Shown here piece after piece: positions 10,101-18,611 of a stretch of 25,607 nt of DNA. The DNA is from Perkinsus chesapeaki. Taxonomy: Eukaryota; Perkinsozoa; Perkinsida; Perkinsidae. The stretch lies in contig JAAPAO010000521.1 in the NCBI GenBank assembly GCA_013115145.1, positions 1 to 25,607 on the forward strand, given 5' to 3'. The translations under genes and the position numbers were made by a program. The notes beneath the pieces were generated by a model, which worked only from the letters and a program-made list of their open reading frames with translations, made no database searches and was not told the origin of the DNA. Every line of letters begins with the position of its first letter. Positions within the stretch are counted from its first letter, which is position 1.

Positions 10101-13100
10101 CTTTGGTGAAATCATTGCAGCTAGCAGGTTGCCCATGTAAAGTTGACAACGACAAGAAGCATTCGGTGTTACTAGCTGATGGTTCCCATGTTGATTCAGA
10201 AGGCCGGATTGAGCTAGTGATAAGCTACGATGGTTCCTCGAAGCGTTTGTTCTTCCATATAGTTCCTTCACTCTCTCCCAAACTATTTATTGGTTGGGAA
10301 GGAATGACTCAACTTGGTATTGTTATCGACCCCTCTCATCATGGTATCTTTTGTTCTTCAAATGGGCTCAATGAGGATGATGACGTTGGTAATGACTTGT
10401 CGAGAGCACCTTTGTTAGCACGGGTTGGTAGGATACCAGACGACTACATTTCCGTGAAGAAGACTCTTGAGAAGTATGATCCTGATCTTGAGAAGTATGA
10501 CCGCTGGTTCCATTTGAGTAGTGCGCCTGCTTACAAAATGCGGGTCCGCAGGCTACTTCCTTCGGAACAACGGGATACACCAGAACAAGTCTATTGTTTT
10601 GAACTGGATCTTCAGGGCGCAATGCACCCTATTGATGATATCAGCTATTCGAGAGATTACTCTGGTAAACTCATTCAACGTCTTTCCAGTGAAGAGAAAG
10701 ACTTATTTTACAAAGAAGTGGAATCTTATGTAGACAAGAATTGGTGGAGGAAGGAAACTGATAGTAGTTTTTCAGTCTCTAAACAGGCTTCTGATCAACC
10801 TCCTCTTGCTCCACTTGGTCTACTTGGAATTCCTCCTATAGTGGTTTTTCCGGTGAAACAACCGGGGAAATCAACAGCTATTCGCCCTTGCTGTGACTGC
10901 CGCCTTTGCAATTCAGTATCTGAACGGGCTAGCTATCTTGGTGCTGATGTGAGTACTCTCACTTCAAGATTACTCGGGTCGTATCGTCAGAATGACTCCT
11001 TTTGTACTCTTGATTGTTCAAGAGCCTTTTATAGGCTCCGGACGAATGTTCGGTTGCCTTTGGTTATTAACGGCCAAAAATACTCTAGTGATAGAGTTAT
11101 TTTTGGACTGGTGGCTGGTCCCTCCAGCCTTGAGTTTGCTATGAATTATGTTCTACAGTATACAGCAAGCCAGAAGCAGGATTATTTTGGTATTCGGTAT
11201 GATGTTATTACGGGTGCGCAAAAGGTCAATAAGTCTTGGATATATCTTGATGATATATGTATAGCTGGGCCTTTTGATGCACTAATGAGGTTTAAAGCCG
11301 CCTTTGTCGAGACCAGCAAGAAGTTTGGGCTACTCTTCCCAGAAGCTAAACAAGGAGTGCTAACTCCGGATTCTGGCTCCAAGCGAATCCCTCATCTTGG
11401 TTCCTTTTGGGGAATCGAAGATGGTTGCTTGAAATGTTTTTGTAAACGAAACATTGCCCGTTATAACGAGCTTTGTCGAGTTTCAGTGAGATCAAAGCGA
11501 TTTTTCTTTGCTTTAGCTGGTTTACTTACTGATTACCCAGTTGGTCATGCGCGTTCTCGACTTGCAGTTGATACTATTAGGAGCATTGTTGGTTCTTATA
11601 AAAGTGATTGGGATGCTAATTTAGACTTATCTCCTGAACATGTTGATCAGGTAGAGAAGTTGATTAAGATACTCAAGGAGGATTTTGAACGCCCTTGTGA
11701 ACATTGTAGTGCTTCTTGTGATATTGCTATTTTGGAATGTGACGCCAGTTCGGCAGGTTTTGGTTATATATTCCGTCTTGGTCGTTTTGAGTCCTCACGA
11801 GCGAAACCTTTTACTAAGTCACAATCAGCTTGGCATATTAATCGCCGAGAAGCGTGGTGTATTCTTCAAGGCTTATTGTCAAATTTACCCTTGTTGGAAG
11901 AGTATACTGCTGATCGTGAACGCCCACTCCGCGTGGTGGTTATTAGTGATAGCAAGTCAGCGATATCTTGGTTGCGAGATAATCATGTTTATGCTAAGAG
12001 TGTTGAGCGTTTGGCTTTAAGACGAATGCTGAATACCTTTGAAGATATCAGAGATATTTTCGATAGGATGAATGTCCAACTCGAGTTCAAGAAGGTTCCT
12101 GGTATCGACAATGTGGCTGCGGATGAGTTAAGTCGTCTTTTGATTACTTGGGGCATATCGTCCCCAGATAATTCGGTGACGGAAACGATTACTGAGAAGT
12201 CCGATTTGAAGTCAATGGTAAGATCCTCTTCTTCCGAGAAACTGGGGGAGGAGAAGTTGGAGATTAATGGTCCTATTGAAGTTTGCTCGCAAGTTTTGGA
12301 CTTACAATCTGAAGATCCTAAGAAGATTGTTCTATGGTTACTGCAAGTCCAATCTAATGACTCATTCATCTCTGAGATGCGAAGCTTTCTCAGTAATGAA
12401 TCGAAGAACGATTATTTGAGAAGGTTATTGAAGAATGAAGGTCGTTGGTATCAACTAGATCATCATGGTTTAGTAGTTGAGTGCCGCTTCCGTAATGGTG
12501 AAGTGACTGCACCGAGATTTTGCATTCTATTACCAAATTACCCCCAATTATTATCTGGATTTGCTCGTCATTATCATGAGACTAATGGCCATTGTTCTGT
12601 GAGATATGTTCAGTATCTATTTACAAGAGATTTTGTGGCCCCGAAATTTAGACAGGTTGCTGAGACTGTTATTCGAGAATGTTCCCAATGTGTAGAGAAG
12701 CGAGTGAAGTTGGCGTCCTCTGGTGGCCGCTGTTCATATGGTGACTCTACTGTTGATTTGGACGGTGTTTGGAGCACTGTTTATGCTGATGTTGGAGATA
12801 TGCTTATCAAAGATCGCTTTGGTTATCGATATTTTGTTGCCATGGTTGATGCTTTATCAAGTTTTTGCTGGTTGGTACCGCTGAAATCTCTGGAAGCTCG
12901 TGAGTTATGTCGGGCTGTCAGTGGAGTCTGCGAGAGAGTAGGCTGGTGTCACAATTTTAAAAGCGATAATGGTGGAGCTTTCATTTCACGCTTGTTCCGT
13001 TCTCTGCTTAAGAGTCAATGAGTATCTTGGGTTGGGGTACCTAGACATTCGCCATTCTCTAATGGTAAAGCAGAGCGCTGCATTGGTTCAGTTAAAGCTA

Positions 13101-16100
13101 AATTTGCTACTATGAATCGTTCAGAACGACGAGAATGGTCAACTCACTTGGGTTATGTGAATCGTTGTGTAAATTTGGTACCTTTGGATAATGGTTTGAC
13201 TCCTTTTGAGACCTTTTTCCAAAGGCCTTATAATAGTATTCTGAACCGTAAATATGCTTCGGTGAAAGATTTGATTGTGACAAAGGCCATGAATTTGGAA
13301 GAGGAACGACGACAATCTCCGATGAAGTCTTTCGCTCTTGGTAGTTGGGTTCGCCGTTGCAATCCAGCGATTAATGATAAAGGATCTTATAAGGTTGTAA
13401 AAGTTCATCATAGAAGCGTGGATCTACAACTTAATGGTGATCCAGATTCCCCTATTGTTAGAGAGCATGTACGCAATATTGTCTCTTCTAATTCCCCTGA
13501 ATAGTTGATAGTATTTATATCAACTGGGGGAGGTGTGGTGATTTAATTGTGTGACCTGTCCCTTTGTGCGTATCTTCCTTAGATTCCGCACAAGCTAGGC
13601 TAGTTGTTCATTTATATTCATATTTATAATATTAGATTCCTCTTTATCTCTGAGTTTGGTTGATATCTATCTAATATCCACGATACTTACCGTTCCCCAG
13701 CTTGGGTGGCAGTCGATCGCGTCCACCTCCGCTATGAGCTCCTCCAATAGCTTGTCTCCCAGGCATGCCGTGTTCCGGCGTGCGGCGTCCAAATCCCCAG
13801 AATGTACGATACGGAACTGATTAAAATTAATGAAGATTACTTTGAGGTATCGCATTGCAGTTGCCTCCGTAGTGAGGTTAATCAGCCTGCTAATTCTAAC
13901 CGACTTTGTCAAACTGGGCAACGCTGCAGCAGTGGCTTAGCAAAGCTCGCTGATCAGTTCTCAAGGCTAAATTCTTCTTTACTAACATGCTCCATTCCCT
14001 CGTCTCATACCTTCCGGTATAGAGACCCTACCGGAGACCCTCCTCTACACCACATACGTTATCGAAAGTAGCGTAGGTTTCACATGTTTCTCAATACACT
14101 CACTTTTTCAGCTTCTTCGTGTAAAGCTTCCAGCTCAGTTAGAGCAGCCTCTGCGACGGCGCTGGTCATGTTGTACACAGGTAAGTCGCGGACCTGAATG
14201 ATCTTTTTGTCGTTCGAATTACTCCGCTACTGATTGCTGTCCATCGAGTATGTCCTACTTGCCAGTATTGTTTTTTTAATGCGAATGCGAGGCCCACAAC
14301 ATCAAGAGAGCACAAGTTAACGTTCGCCCACGAAGCGTGGTCGGAGTAAGCTGGGGTTCAGCTGGTGCTCACCTGTGAGACGATGGCGAGTCTTTGCTCG
14401 AGCTTCTCAGTCTGACTTATCTTAATAACATTGAGTATCTATGCTAAGATGATCCCTTCTTACGAACACTTTACGTTCTTTACCTTGACTATCTCTGGTG
14501 GATCTTGGAACTCGGAACTTGCAATCCGGCTCAGTGCGTTATTCAGAGCCCTCTCGTGGCGGCAGATGCGCCATTTGTGCCGGCCACGTTCCCTGAGTGA
14601 CGACAATAATTCCGTAACCGCCGTATGAGAAGGTCTATAACAGCGTGGCATCCGATTGATGGAAAGGTGACCCGGAAATACCACGAACTTTGCTATTGTA
14701 ATTGAACTTATAAGGCGACCGATGGTGTAGAGCGACACATAAGAAACCGACGAGGAGAATCTTGTAGATCAACTAGATGACTTACCATCGTTCGGTCAAA
14801 GCCACCTTCTGTCCGTTACACTTCGATGTAGCAAGCCTCAAGACGAGCTCACTATGTTGTCTTCTGTTATCAGCGAGGATGCTGTTAGCATCATCGCTCA
14901 GGTCAGTGATTATCCTGCTTGCACAATGAGCTGTTCCCAAATGCTTTCCAGTTCCGGCACCTCTCAATAGTTCCTTGGTCCTCATGAGCTGCCAGCAGGA
15001 GCTCCTCTGCCAGCGCTCTCAGTCGCTCGTCGATGCACTTCTTCCGTTTGCTGGATTCTATAGCCTGAAGCATGAGGCTGAGTTCCCGACGATCGATCAG
15101 CCAGGAGGTTCAACGAGAATAGACTTCTGACGACCAAGGAGTCATCTCGCCTTGCAGGAATGTGTTCCTCAGGGACGAAGAAGGGTTCCCAATACGGAGG
15201 AGATGCAGTGGAAATTTCGCCAAGAAACTGTTCCAACACTGCCAATGGAAAACTCCAGATGGATTCCTCCTGGGCCTAGCATCCTATGTTCCTCTAGGCC
15301 TCCCTGCCAAGGACGCTCGCCACTGGCTAGCTACCGGAGAGCTTGGAGACGAGGATCTACCTAGCCAAATACGACTGCCCCGCTGGCTCGCTCACAGCAT
15401 GCTTCCGTAGTTTCGGACACATTTGGAATTCAGCTGACAGTGTTGTTGCTGAATCGTCTTTTCAGAGAATATCGTATTTGAAGCACCATATCTTCCTTCT
15501 CCAAGTGATCATCCAGCTACCTCTAAGGCCTCGCCGAACTGCTCTATGGACTTCTTCCTATCTACTATCATGCTCTCAATGAAGCTCAATACTTCATCAA
15601 TCCATTCGCTGCTCTTAGCGCCTACTCCGGCAAGATCATCACCGTAGGACTTGCATCCTACTCAGGACCGCTTCCTCTTGCTCGCTCTCGCTTTCCATAA
15701 TATCCAACTTCACGGCAACCTCCGAATCTTGCTCCCCCATAGAGCGTAGCAGCTTCTCAGACTCGCTCTCCACCTGGACGGTACATGCCATTAAGTCAAT
15801 CGGGCTGTTTCAGTGCGCCCATGACGATAGGAATAATATATTCCTATCGTCATGGGCGCAAATTTAAAATTTGGCGAACAAGTTACCAAGCTCCCTGCTG
15901 CGACACATCGGTCGATATCCCCTTACTTCGGCTTCACACTCCTTTGCGAGGTTTACAATGAACGTTTTGTATTCCTCCAAAGCCTCATCGTGCCTCTTTT
16001 TTCTCCTGTCCAGATATAGGCGCAAAACAATGTTGCAAGATGTGTGTCGCGTACTTAGCTGCAAAAACCTCTCTTTTCTTCATTCGGTCACGAAAATCAG

Positions 16101-16529
16101 CTTGCTTTTCCTGAGAGCACCTCACTTCCCGGACTCAATTCCCGCGAACTCCTCGCTGTGTGCCGGGATGTGGAGCTCTCCTTACTTCAGTCGGGACCAC
16201 ATCATCTACAAGACTCTTGACCATCTGCCGCTCCTCCTGAATTTCCATCAGATTCACCGAAGGGGCCTTGGTTGCCTGAGGAAATATCGCCCTCGAACGT
16301 TCGCACTGCTAGACAAGGTGAGGTGCTAGGTGGATTGGTGGAGGCCGCAGTAAGGGTTCATACCTCCCGCGCCTCTCGAACCCGCTGTTGCTGCAACTGG
16401 GAGAAAGCCTGATGGAGAGATTACAGGTTGAACGAGCACCGTTTGCACTTTAATTTCTTGTCCGGTTTTGAACCCTTGGCGAGGATTTGGCATCTCGCGG
16501 GTATCTGGACTACTGGGGAACCCGGTCAT
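7111..16529 (-). CDS. Long multi-exon coiled-coil protein gene, host of the LTR retrotransposon
   Basis: Exons resolved on -, in order: about 16529-16425 (N-terminal, Pro/Gly-rich, starting at an ATG at 16529 or further upstream), 16396-16364, 16275-16186, 16110-16055, 16005-15927, 15773 to about 15660, about 15640-15521, 15064-14961, 14914-14786, about 14640-14484, 14420-14373, 14193-14104, about 13920-13691, then past the retrotransposon 7767-7637, 7592-7481, 7438-7328 and 7239-7111 (TAG). Most joins are phase-consistent. Those around 15650, 15100, 14650 and 13950 are not settled. The protein is almost wholly Glu/Lys/Leu/Ala-rich with heptad-like spacing, which indicates a long coiled-coil scaffold, cytoskeletal or motility-type protein, but I recognise no named family. 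The exon ending at 13691 and the one starting at 7767 are both phase 0, so they should be spliced together across 5,923 nt. Confidence 0.65.
8070..8105. repeat. Inverted repeat, 16-bp arms, 4-nt loop
   Basis: Arms 8070-8085 and 8090-8105 pair at 15 of 16 positions (one A/C mismatch) around the loop TATC. The left arm contains GAACTAATGG and the right arm CCATTAGTTC. Confidence 0.9.
8230..8284. repeat. Nested inverted repeats with two competing folds
   Basis: Arms CGACTGTCGATAAT (8243-8256) and its exact complement at 8271-8284 form a perfect 14-bp stem with a 14-nt loop. The sequence CATCTCC (8230-8236) is also complementary to GGAGATG (8257-8263), which lies in that loop, so two mutually exclusive hairpins are possible. 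It ends 26 bases before the 5' LTR. Confidence 0.9.
8311..8462 (+). repeat. 5' LTR, 152 bp
   Basis: Starts TGTGG and ends CCACGATA. It is identical to 13534-13685 except T8372 versus C. Near-terminal GTGG/CCAC are inverted repeats. Identity ends exactly at 8462: the next bases are TGG here and CTT at the 3' copy. The final base A8462 is also the first base of the ATG that opens the polyprotein frame. Short LTRs of this size fit small Ty3-like elements. Confidence 0.95.
8462..8695 (+). pseudogene. N-terminal Gag fragment of the element, closed by an in-frame TAG
   Basis: 77 codons start at ATG 8462-8464 and stop at TAG 8693-8695. The frame is the same as that of the large frame at 8753-13021: the distance between the two ATGs is 291 nt, and no other stop lies between them. 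The stretch is acidic and leucine-rich, as expected of a Gag N-terminus; no motif is recognised. It could be a single nonsense mutation, or a stop that is read through to regulate Gag, which the sequence alone cannot decide. Confidence 0.7.
8463..8476 (+). promoter_or_regulatory. Candidate primer-binding site
   Basis: TGGCACCTCGGGCG begins directly after the LTR. TGG is the complement of a tRNA 3' CCA. It is not complementary to the 3' ends of the tRNA-Tyr or tRNA-Asn in this window, and I cannot name the primer tRNA. The start codon of the frame overlaps this site. Confidence 0.35.
8753..13021 (+). CDS. Gag-Pol polyprotein of the LTR element (protease, RT, RNase H, integrase; truncated in integrase)
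   Basis: 1,422 codons from the first ATG after the TAG. Motifs, numbered from that Met: CCHC zinc knuckle C338, C341, H346, C351; aspartic protease active site at D439 in LFDSGAS; reverse transcriptase with first catalytic Asp D754 and the box YLDD at 831-834; RNase H acidic residues D997, E1033, D1066, D1124; integrase HHCC H1275, H1280, C1310, C1313, then catalytic D1345 and D1405. The order fits Ty3/gypsy-type Pol. The frame stops at TGA 13019-13021, 17 codons after D1405, so the catalytic Glu is lost from this product. No frameshift separates Gag from Pol; they are one frame. Expression would be as a Gag-Pol precursor cut by its own protease. Confidence 0.95.
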   Translation: MIDELSIEDSINETDKRVIRARKITSVKFLNYDKCSIFEPSFPGRFSLYYQQSQPTVNEVPTESKVQPSSQPVKVEPDITSPKDQYSLVEPCDLDNLLPAFSDDEGDITSQDRRDAKKSVNGVDLLKGGKFSGKDDSRSIRRVLISLRDTAIDEGWSALEYREMMKRQITPEARKVVHPVAVTTYAELKLELKREVSGLLIAYGRGDSGKLDSWLSLLQLRQGKNEKLSAFAQRFQDAQEEARCFGNDIDDYQSTLQFASAVNTNWAFSAANLIGTGVTNLDDLVARLISEERVFKRALNGSPDSVTVVPSPTRAVPATASGDAKVPIGTSPSPLKVCYYCREPGHLKSECPKLAQKEARSKAHDKPDPKKPGLGDDSTVRPTSSTTSQAAAMVVHKEPECLKEAEENCPAVRQVAICFHSSLRKKGGNEKLWKRALFDSGASLNYIGLSLVKSLQLAGCPCKVDNDKKHSVLLADGSHVDSEGRIELVISYDGSSKRLFFHIVPSLSPKLFIGWEGMTQLGIVIDPSHHGIFCSSNGLNEDDDVGNDLSRAPLLARVGRIPDDYISVKKTLEKYDPDLEKYDRWFHLSSAPAYKMRVRRLLPSEQRDTPEQVYCFELDLQGAMHPIDDISYSRDYSGKLIQRLSSEEKDLFYKEVESYVDKNWWRKETDSSFSVSKQASDQPPLAPLGLLGIPPIVVFPVKQPGKSTAIRPCCDCRLCNSVSERASYLGADVSTLTSRLLGSYRQNDSFCTLDCSRAFYRLRTNVRLPLVINGQKYSSDRVIFGLVAGPSSLEFAMNYVLQYTASQKQDYFGIRYDVITGAQKVNKSWIYLDDICIAGPFDALMRFKAAFVETSKKFGLLFPEAKQGVLTPDSGSKRIPHLGSFWGIEDGCLKCFCKRNIARYNELCRVSVRSKRFFFALAGLLTDYPVGHARSRLAVDTIRSIVGSYKSDWDANLDLSPEHVDQVEKLIKILKEDFERPCEHCSASCDIAILECDASSAGFGYIFRLGRFESSRAKPFTKSQSAWHINRREAWCILQGLLSNLPLLEEYTADRERPLRVVVISDSKSAISWLRDNHVYAKSVERLALRRMLNTFEDIRDIFDRMNVQLEFKKVPGIDNVAADELSRLLITWGISSPDNSVTETITEKSDLKSMVRSSSSEKLGEEKLEINGPIEVCSQVLDLQSEDPKKIVLWLLQVQSNDSFISEMRSFLSNESKNDYLRRLLKNEGRWYQLDHHGLVVECRFRNGEVTAPRFCILLPNYPQLLSGFARHYHETNGHCSVRYVQYLFTRDFVAPKFRQVAETVIRECSQCVEKRVKLASSGGRCSYGDSTVDLDGVWSTVYADVGDMLIKDRFGYRYFVAMVDALSSFCWLVPLKSLEARELCRAVSGVCERVGWCHNFKSDNGGAFISRLFRSLLKSQ
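13022..13504 (+). pseudogene. Integrase C-terminal part of the element, separated by an in-frame TGA
   Basis: It continues in exactly the same frame as the large polyprotein frame and runs to TAG at 13502-13504. An NGKAER box supplies the expected Glu: counted through the stop position it lies 35 residues after D1405, the classic D,D-35-E spacing. A C-terminal segment with a small basic, barrel-like character follows (about 13310-13490), in the place where Ty3-type integrases carry their GPY/F module. So all catalytic residues survive and only the single TGA breaks the enzyme. The first internal ATG is at 13112, but a separate product is unlikely. Confidence 0.85.
13526..13533 (+). promoter_or_regulatory. 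Polypurine tract
   Basis: GGGGGAGG directly abuts the first base of the 3' LTR, the standard position for the plus-strand primer of an LTR retrotransposon. Confidence 0.8.
13534..13685 (+). repeat. 3' LTR, 152 bp
   Basis: Copy of 8311-8462 with a single T-to-C difference at 13595. On the - strand its last bases directly follow GTAAG (13690-13686), so the LTR edge supplies position +6 onwards of the host intron's 5' splice site. Confidence 0.95.
15814..15860. repeat. Perfect 22-bp inverted repeat with a 3-nt loop
   Basis: Arms 15814-15835 and 15839-15860 are exactly complementary (TGCGCCCATGACGATAGG... and its reverse complement) around ATA. It lies inside the 153-nt intron 15926-15774 of the coiled-coil gene, away from both splice sites. 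No flanking direct repeat is seen. In RNA it would form a hairpin about the size of a small-RNA precursor stem; as DNA it is a cruciform-prone palindrome. Confidence 0.95.
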
Positions 16530-17040
16530 CGAGAATGAGAAACAGTTGCTGGCAAATGCTTCATCGAGATTGGAGCTCAGCTCGCTTTATTCAAAACCGT
16601 GATGTCTAATCCCCATGCTGCTGCAGCAACCTCAACTCGTTAACTAGATACTCCCAAGGTACAGCGAGAATCCTCGGAAGGTCGCGGCGCAAACTCAAAA
16701 ACTATCAGCACTTGCGAGCAGCTTGTGACAGTGTGGACGAGGCGTTCGCGGAAATATGTCATTATTAGATTGCTTAGAAGCATCAGCGCTTGATCAGACC
16801 AGCACTTGGCTTCAGGAGCCCTTCTCATCATCCAACCATCTCGACAGTGGAGAGTTCCGCTCTACTTTGGACCGCTTTTCGATATCTCGACGAACAGAAT
16901 CCGCGCCGTAGTCTTTCCATTTGTGCCGGCCCTGAGCAGGCGCAGTAACGACAGGTGCGCTTCCAGCGGTTAAACATGAAGCGTCACTTTAGCCAGTAAG
17001 AATGTGAAAATCGAAGAGGAAAATGTGAGGTGATTTATGG
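16530..17040. other. Spacer between two - strand genes
   Basis: On - the frame of the coiled-coil gene's first modelled exon is open a little upstream of its ATG at 16529 (to about 16580), so the true start may lie in this spacer. A 63-codon open frame on - at 16640-16831 has no motif. Nothing else is supported. Confidence 0.35.
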
Positions 17041-18611
17041 TCATCGTACTCGTCGAGTCGTCCACTTGGAAAAACCGTTGAATCGTGAAATGGTTGAATT
17101 GGCTGCCATAATGTTAGGGCCACCCAAGACCACCACGCCAGGGTTACTCCTGTAGAACTTGTTATCAACAGCGACCTCTGCCCTCATCCTTCCTGAAAAA
17201 GAGACCGTTTCGAAGCGCCACATTCGGGGAGTAAACTCGACCGTTCATCGTCTCGTTGTTTCGCATCCTGCGTTGCTCTCGTATAAGCTGTTCACTTTGC
17301 CGCGCACGTTTAGAGACATCCTCAAGTCTCGAGGTTGCATTTGTCGGCGAGTATCTTACAGTTTCATACACCATGGGAAGTATCGCGATAATCTTTCATC
17401 ACTCACTCAAATACACCGAACTCTTCATTCGCCATCTCGCTACTCCAGCGCCCTTCCTGCTGCTCGCGGTTACCCGGCAAAGAACCTTTTCGATCAACTG
17501 AAATGTTTTCATGAAAGCGAACATGTGATGTATCCTCGACAGAGAGCTTCGTTACATTTCTTGCCAGGGAAGCCGCGAGAGTGGCTTCTGAAGAGCAGCC
17601 CTTCCGCACCGAACCTGAATAATATCCGTCAGCTCATACGTGTCAGTGGCAGTGTGACTGGATACCTGAGACGGTGTCAGGTAACCAGTATCGCTTCACA
17701 AGCATGCATACTAGAGATTAGTTCTATCTGGTGCGTAATAAGAGTACTTACTTCGTCTGCGGTCTGCTTGTATGGGCTGTTGAGATCGTTATTGGTCGAC
17801 TAGGCGGTGGCATTGGGGTAGTCTACAGGATGCTTGGTATCTCAGTTGCGGTGACACAACCTACCTTGCGGCTCGCATTATTATAGCCATCAAGAGGTAC
17901 AATTCTCGCCGGGTTCATCGTTGCTCTTTCCAAAGCTGCCGTATGCGGGTTTTTCGGCCTGAGGAGTCATAAAGATGGAAGCGCTCCGACTGTGCACATG
18001 TGAGCTGCAAGCGGCCACTTGGCTTACATCCGTCCATCTTGGTTATCGCCGTCCAACGGTTGCCATCTACCTTGCTTGCTGTATGATTTTGCAGTCACTT
18101 CGCGGATTCGATTCATCATCGATGGACTCGGTGGTTCGATCAACGGAGATAAGTCTCGGGCAGCACTCGGTGCGGCAGTGGGGGACTCGCCGTCCTCTAC
18201 ACCGTCCTGGGCAAAACTCTCCTCTAAAATTCAGAGGGCTTCCCTGCCCAATGCAGAGAGAGCAAAACTGACGCCTTCAGTTCTCCTGCTGCAGTTTGAA
18301 ACGACCACAAAAGGCATCTTTCATGTTGACAACGGTGCTACTGTACGAAGGAGTGCGAATCGGAGGCTGGAAAAACGAGCAGATCCATCTCACCGCAAAA
18401 TTAAGCTCTTTACGGCTTCCGGATCTGCGCTCCTTCGACTGGCGGCCTGGAGCAACTCTCAGTTATCAGACTGTTGCCGAATAACTGAGGCTTACCAGGG
18501 CCTTCCCCCTGTGTGGCTTGTTCGAGACTTTGGCCAATATCGGCCTGGTCACTGTCCTCGTCATCATAGCCACCACACTCCCAGATAAGTATAGCCGATC
18601 GTTTCAGTGTT
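17041..18611 (-). CDS. Multi-exon gene of unknown function, disordered N-terminus and charged C-terminus
   Basis: Exons on -: about 18611-18496, 18446-18394, 18366-18306, 18223-18028, 17958-17865, 17822-17752, 17665-17640, 17614-17407, about 17360-17242 and 17192-17041 (TGA). Introns are 49, 27, 82, 69, 42, 86 and 25 nt up to the long 17614 exon; these seven joins keep phase. The join between 17407 and about 17360 lacks a good acceptor and is unsettled. The N-terminus is strongly acidic (GYDDEDSD), followed by a Pro/Ser/Ala-rich segment and basic patches, then a helical Arg/Glu/Gln-rich stretch. No catalytic motif, signal peptide or membrane segment is visible. The start codon is not identified, so the gene probably extends upstream of 18611. 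I do not recognise the family. Confidence 0.6.

Larger units (their letters stand above)
8311..13685 (+). mobile_element. LTR retrotransposon, Ty3/gypsy-like, 5,375 bp, near-complete
   Basis: It is bounded by 152-bp direct repeats (8311-8462 and 13534-13685) that differ at one position (T8372, C13595). Internal features are a single reading frame from 8462 to 13504, a polypurine tract against the 3' LTR, and a TGG-initial candidate primer-binding site against the 5' LTR. The domain order Gag zinc knuckle - protease - RT - RNase H - integrase excludes Ty1/copia and fits Ty3/gypsy or BEL/Pao. The HHCC spacing and the RNase H motifs favour Ty3-like, but I cannot place it firmly. The five bases flanking each end differ (TAATT and CTTAC), so no target duplication is seen. 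It lies antisense within an intron of the coiled-coil gene. Its codon third positions are richer in A and T than those of the host exons. Confidence 0.95.

Noticed and set aside
13112-13504. A separate small gene downstream of the retrotransposon polyprotein
   Set aside because: It is in the same frame as the polyprotein and contains the integrase Glu; it is simply the part cut off by the TGA.
7768-13690. Two independent coiled-coil genes on either side of the retrotransposon
   Set aside because: The exon ending at 13691 has a good donor in phase 0 and the exon at 7767 has an acceptor in phase 0, with no start codon or stop between them; one interrupted gene is simpler, though not proven.
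15162-15410. A protein-looking + strand open frame of 82 codons inside the coiled-coil gene region
   Set aside because: It has no splice partners on +, while strong - strand coiled-coil coding with matching phases lies on both sides (15064-14961 and 15640-15521).
15871-16329. A 152-codon + strand open frame
   Set aside because: It is antisense to four in-phase - strand coiled-coil exons (16275-16186, 16110-16055, 16005-15927 and the end of 16396-16364).
17159-17803. A 214-codon + strand open frame
   Set aside because: It overlaps - strand exons 17192-17041, 17614-17407 and 17665-17640, which join in phase; the + frame has no motif.
18019-18588. A 189-codon + strand open frame
   Set aside because: The - strand here carries six phase-consistent exons (18496 to 18028), including acidic and Pro/Ser-rich coding; the + frame is read as their shadow.
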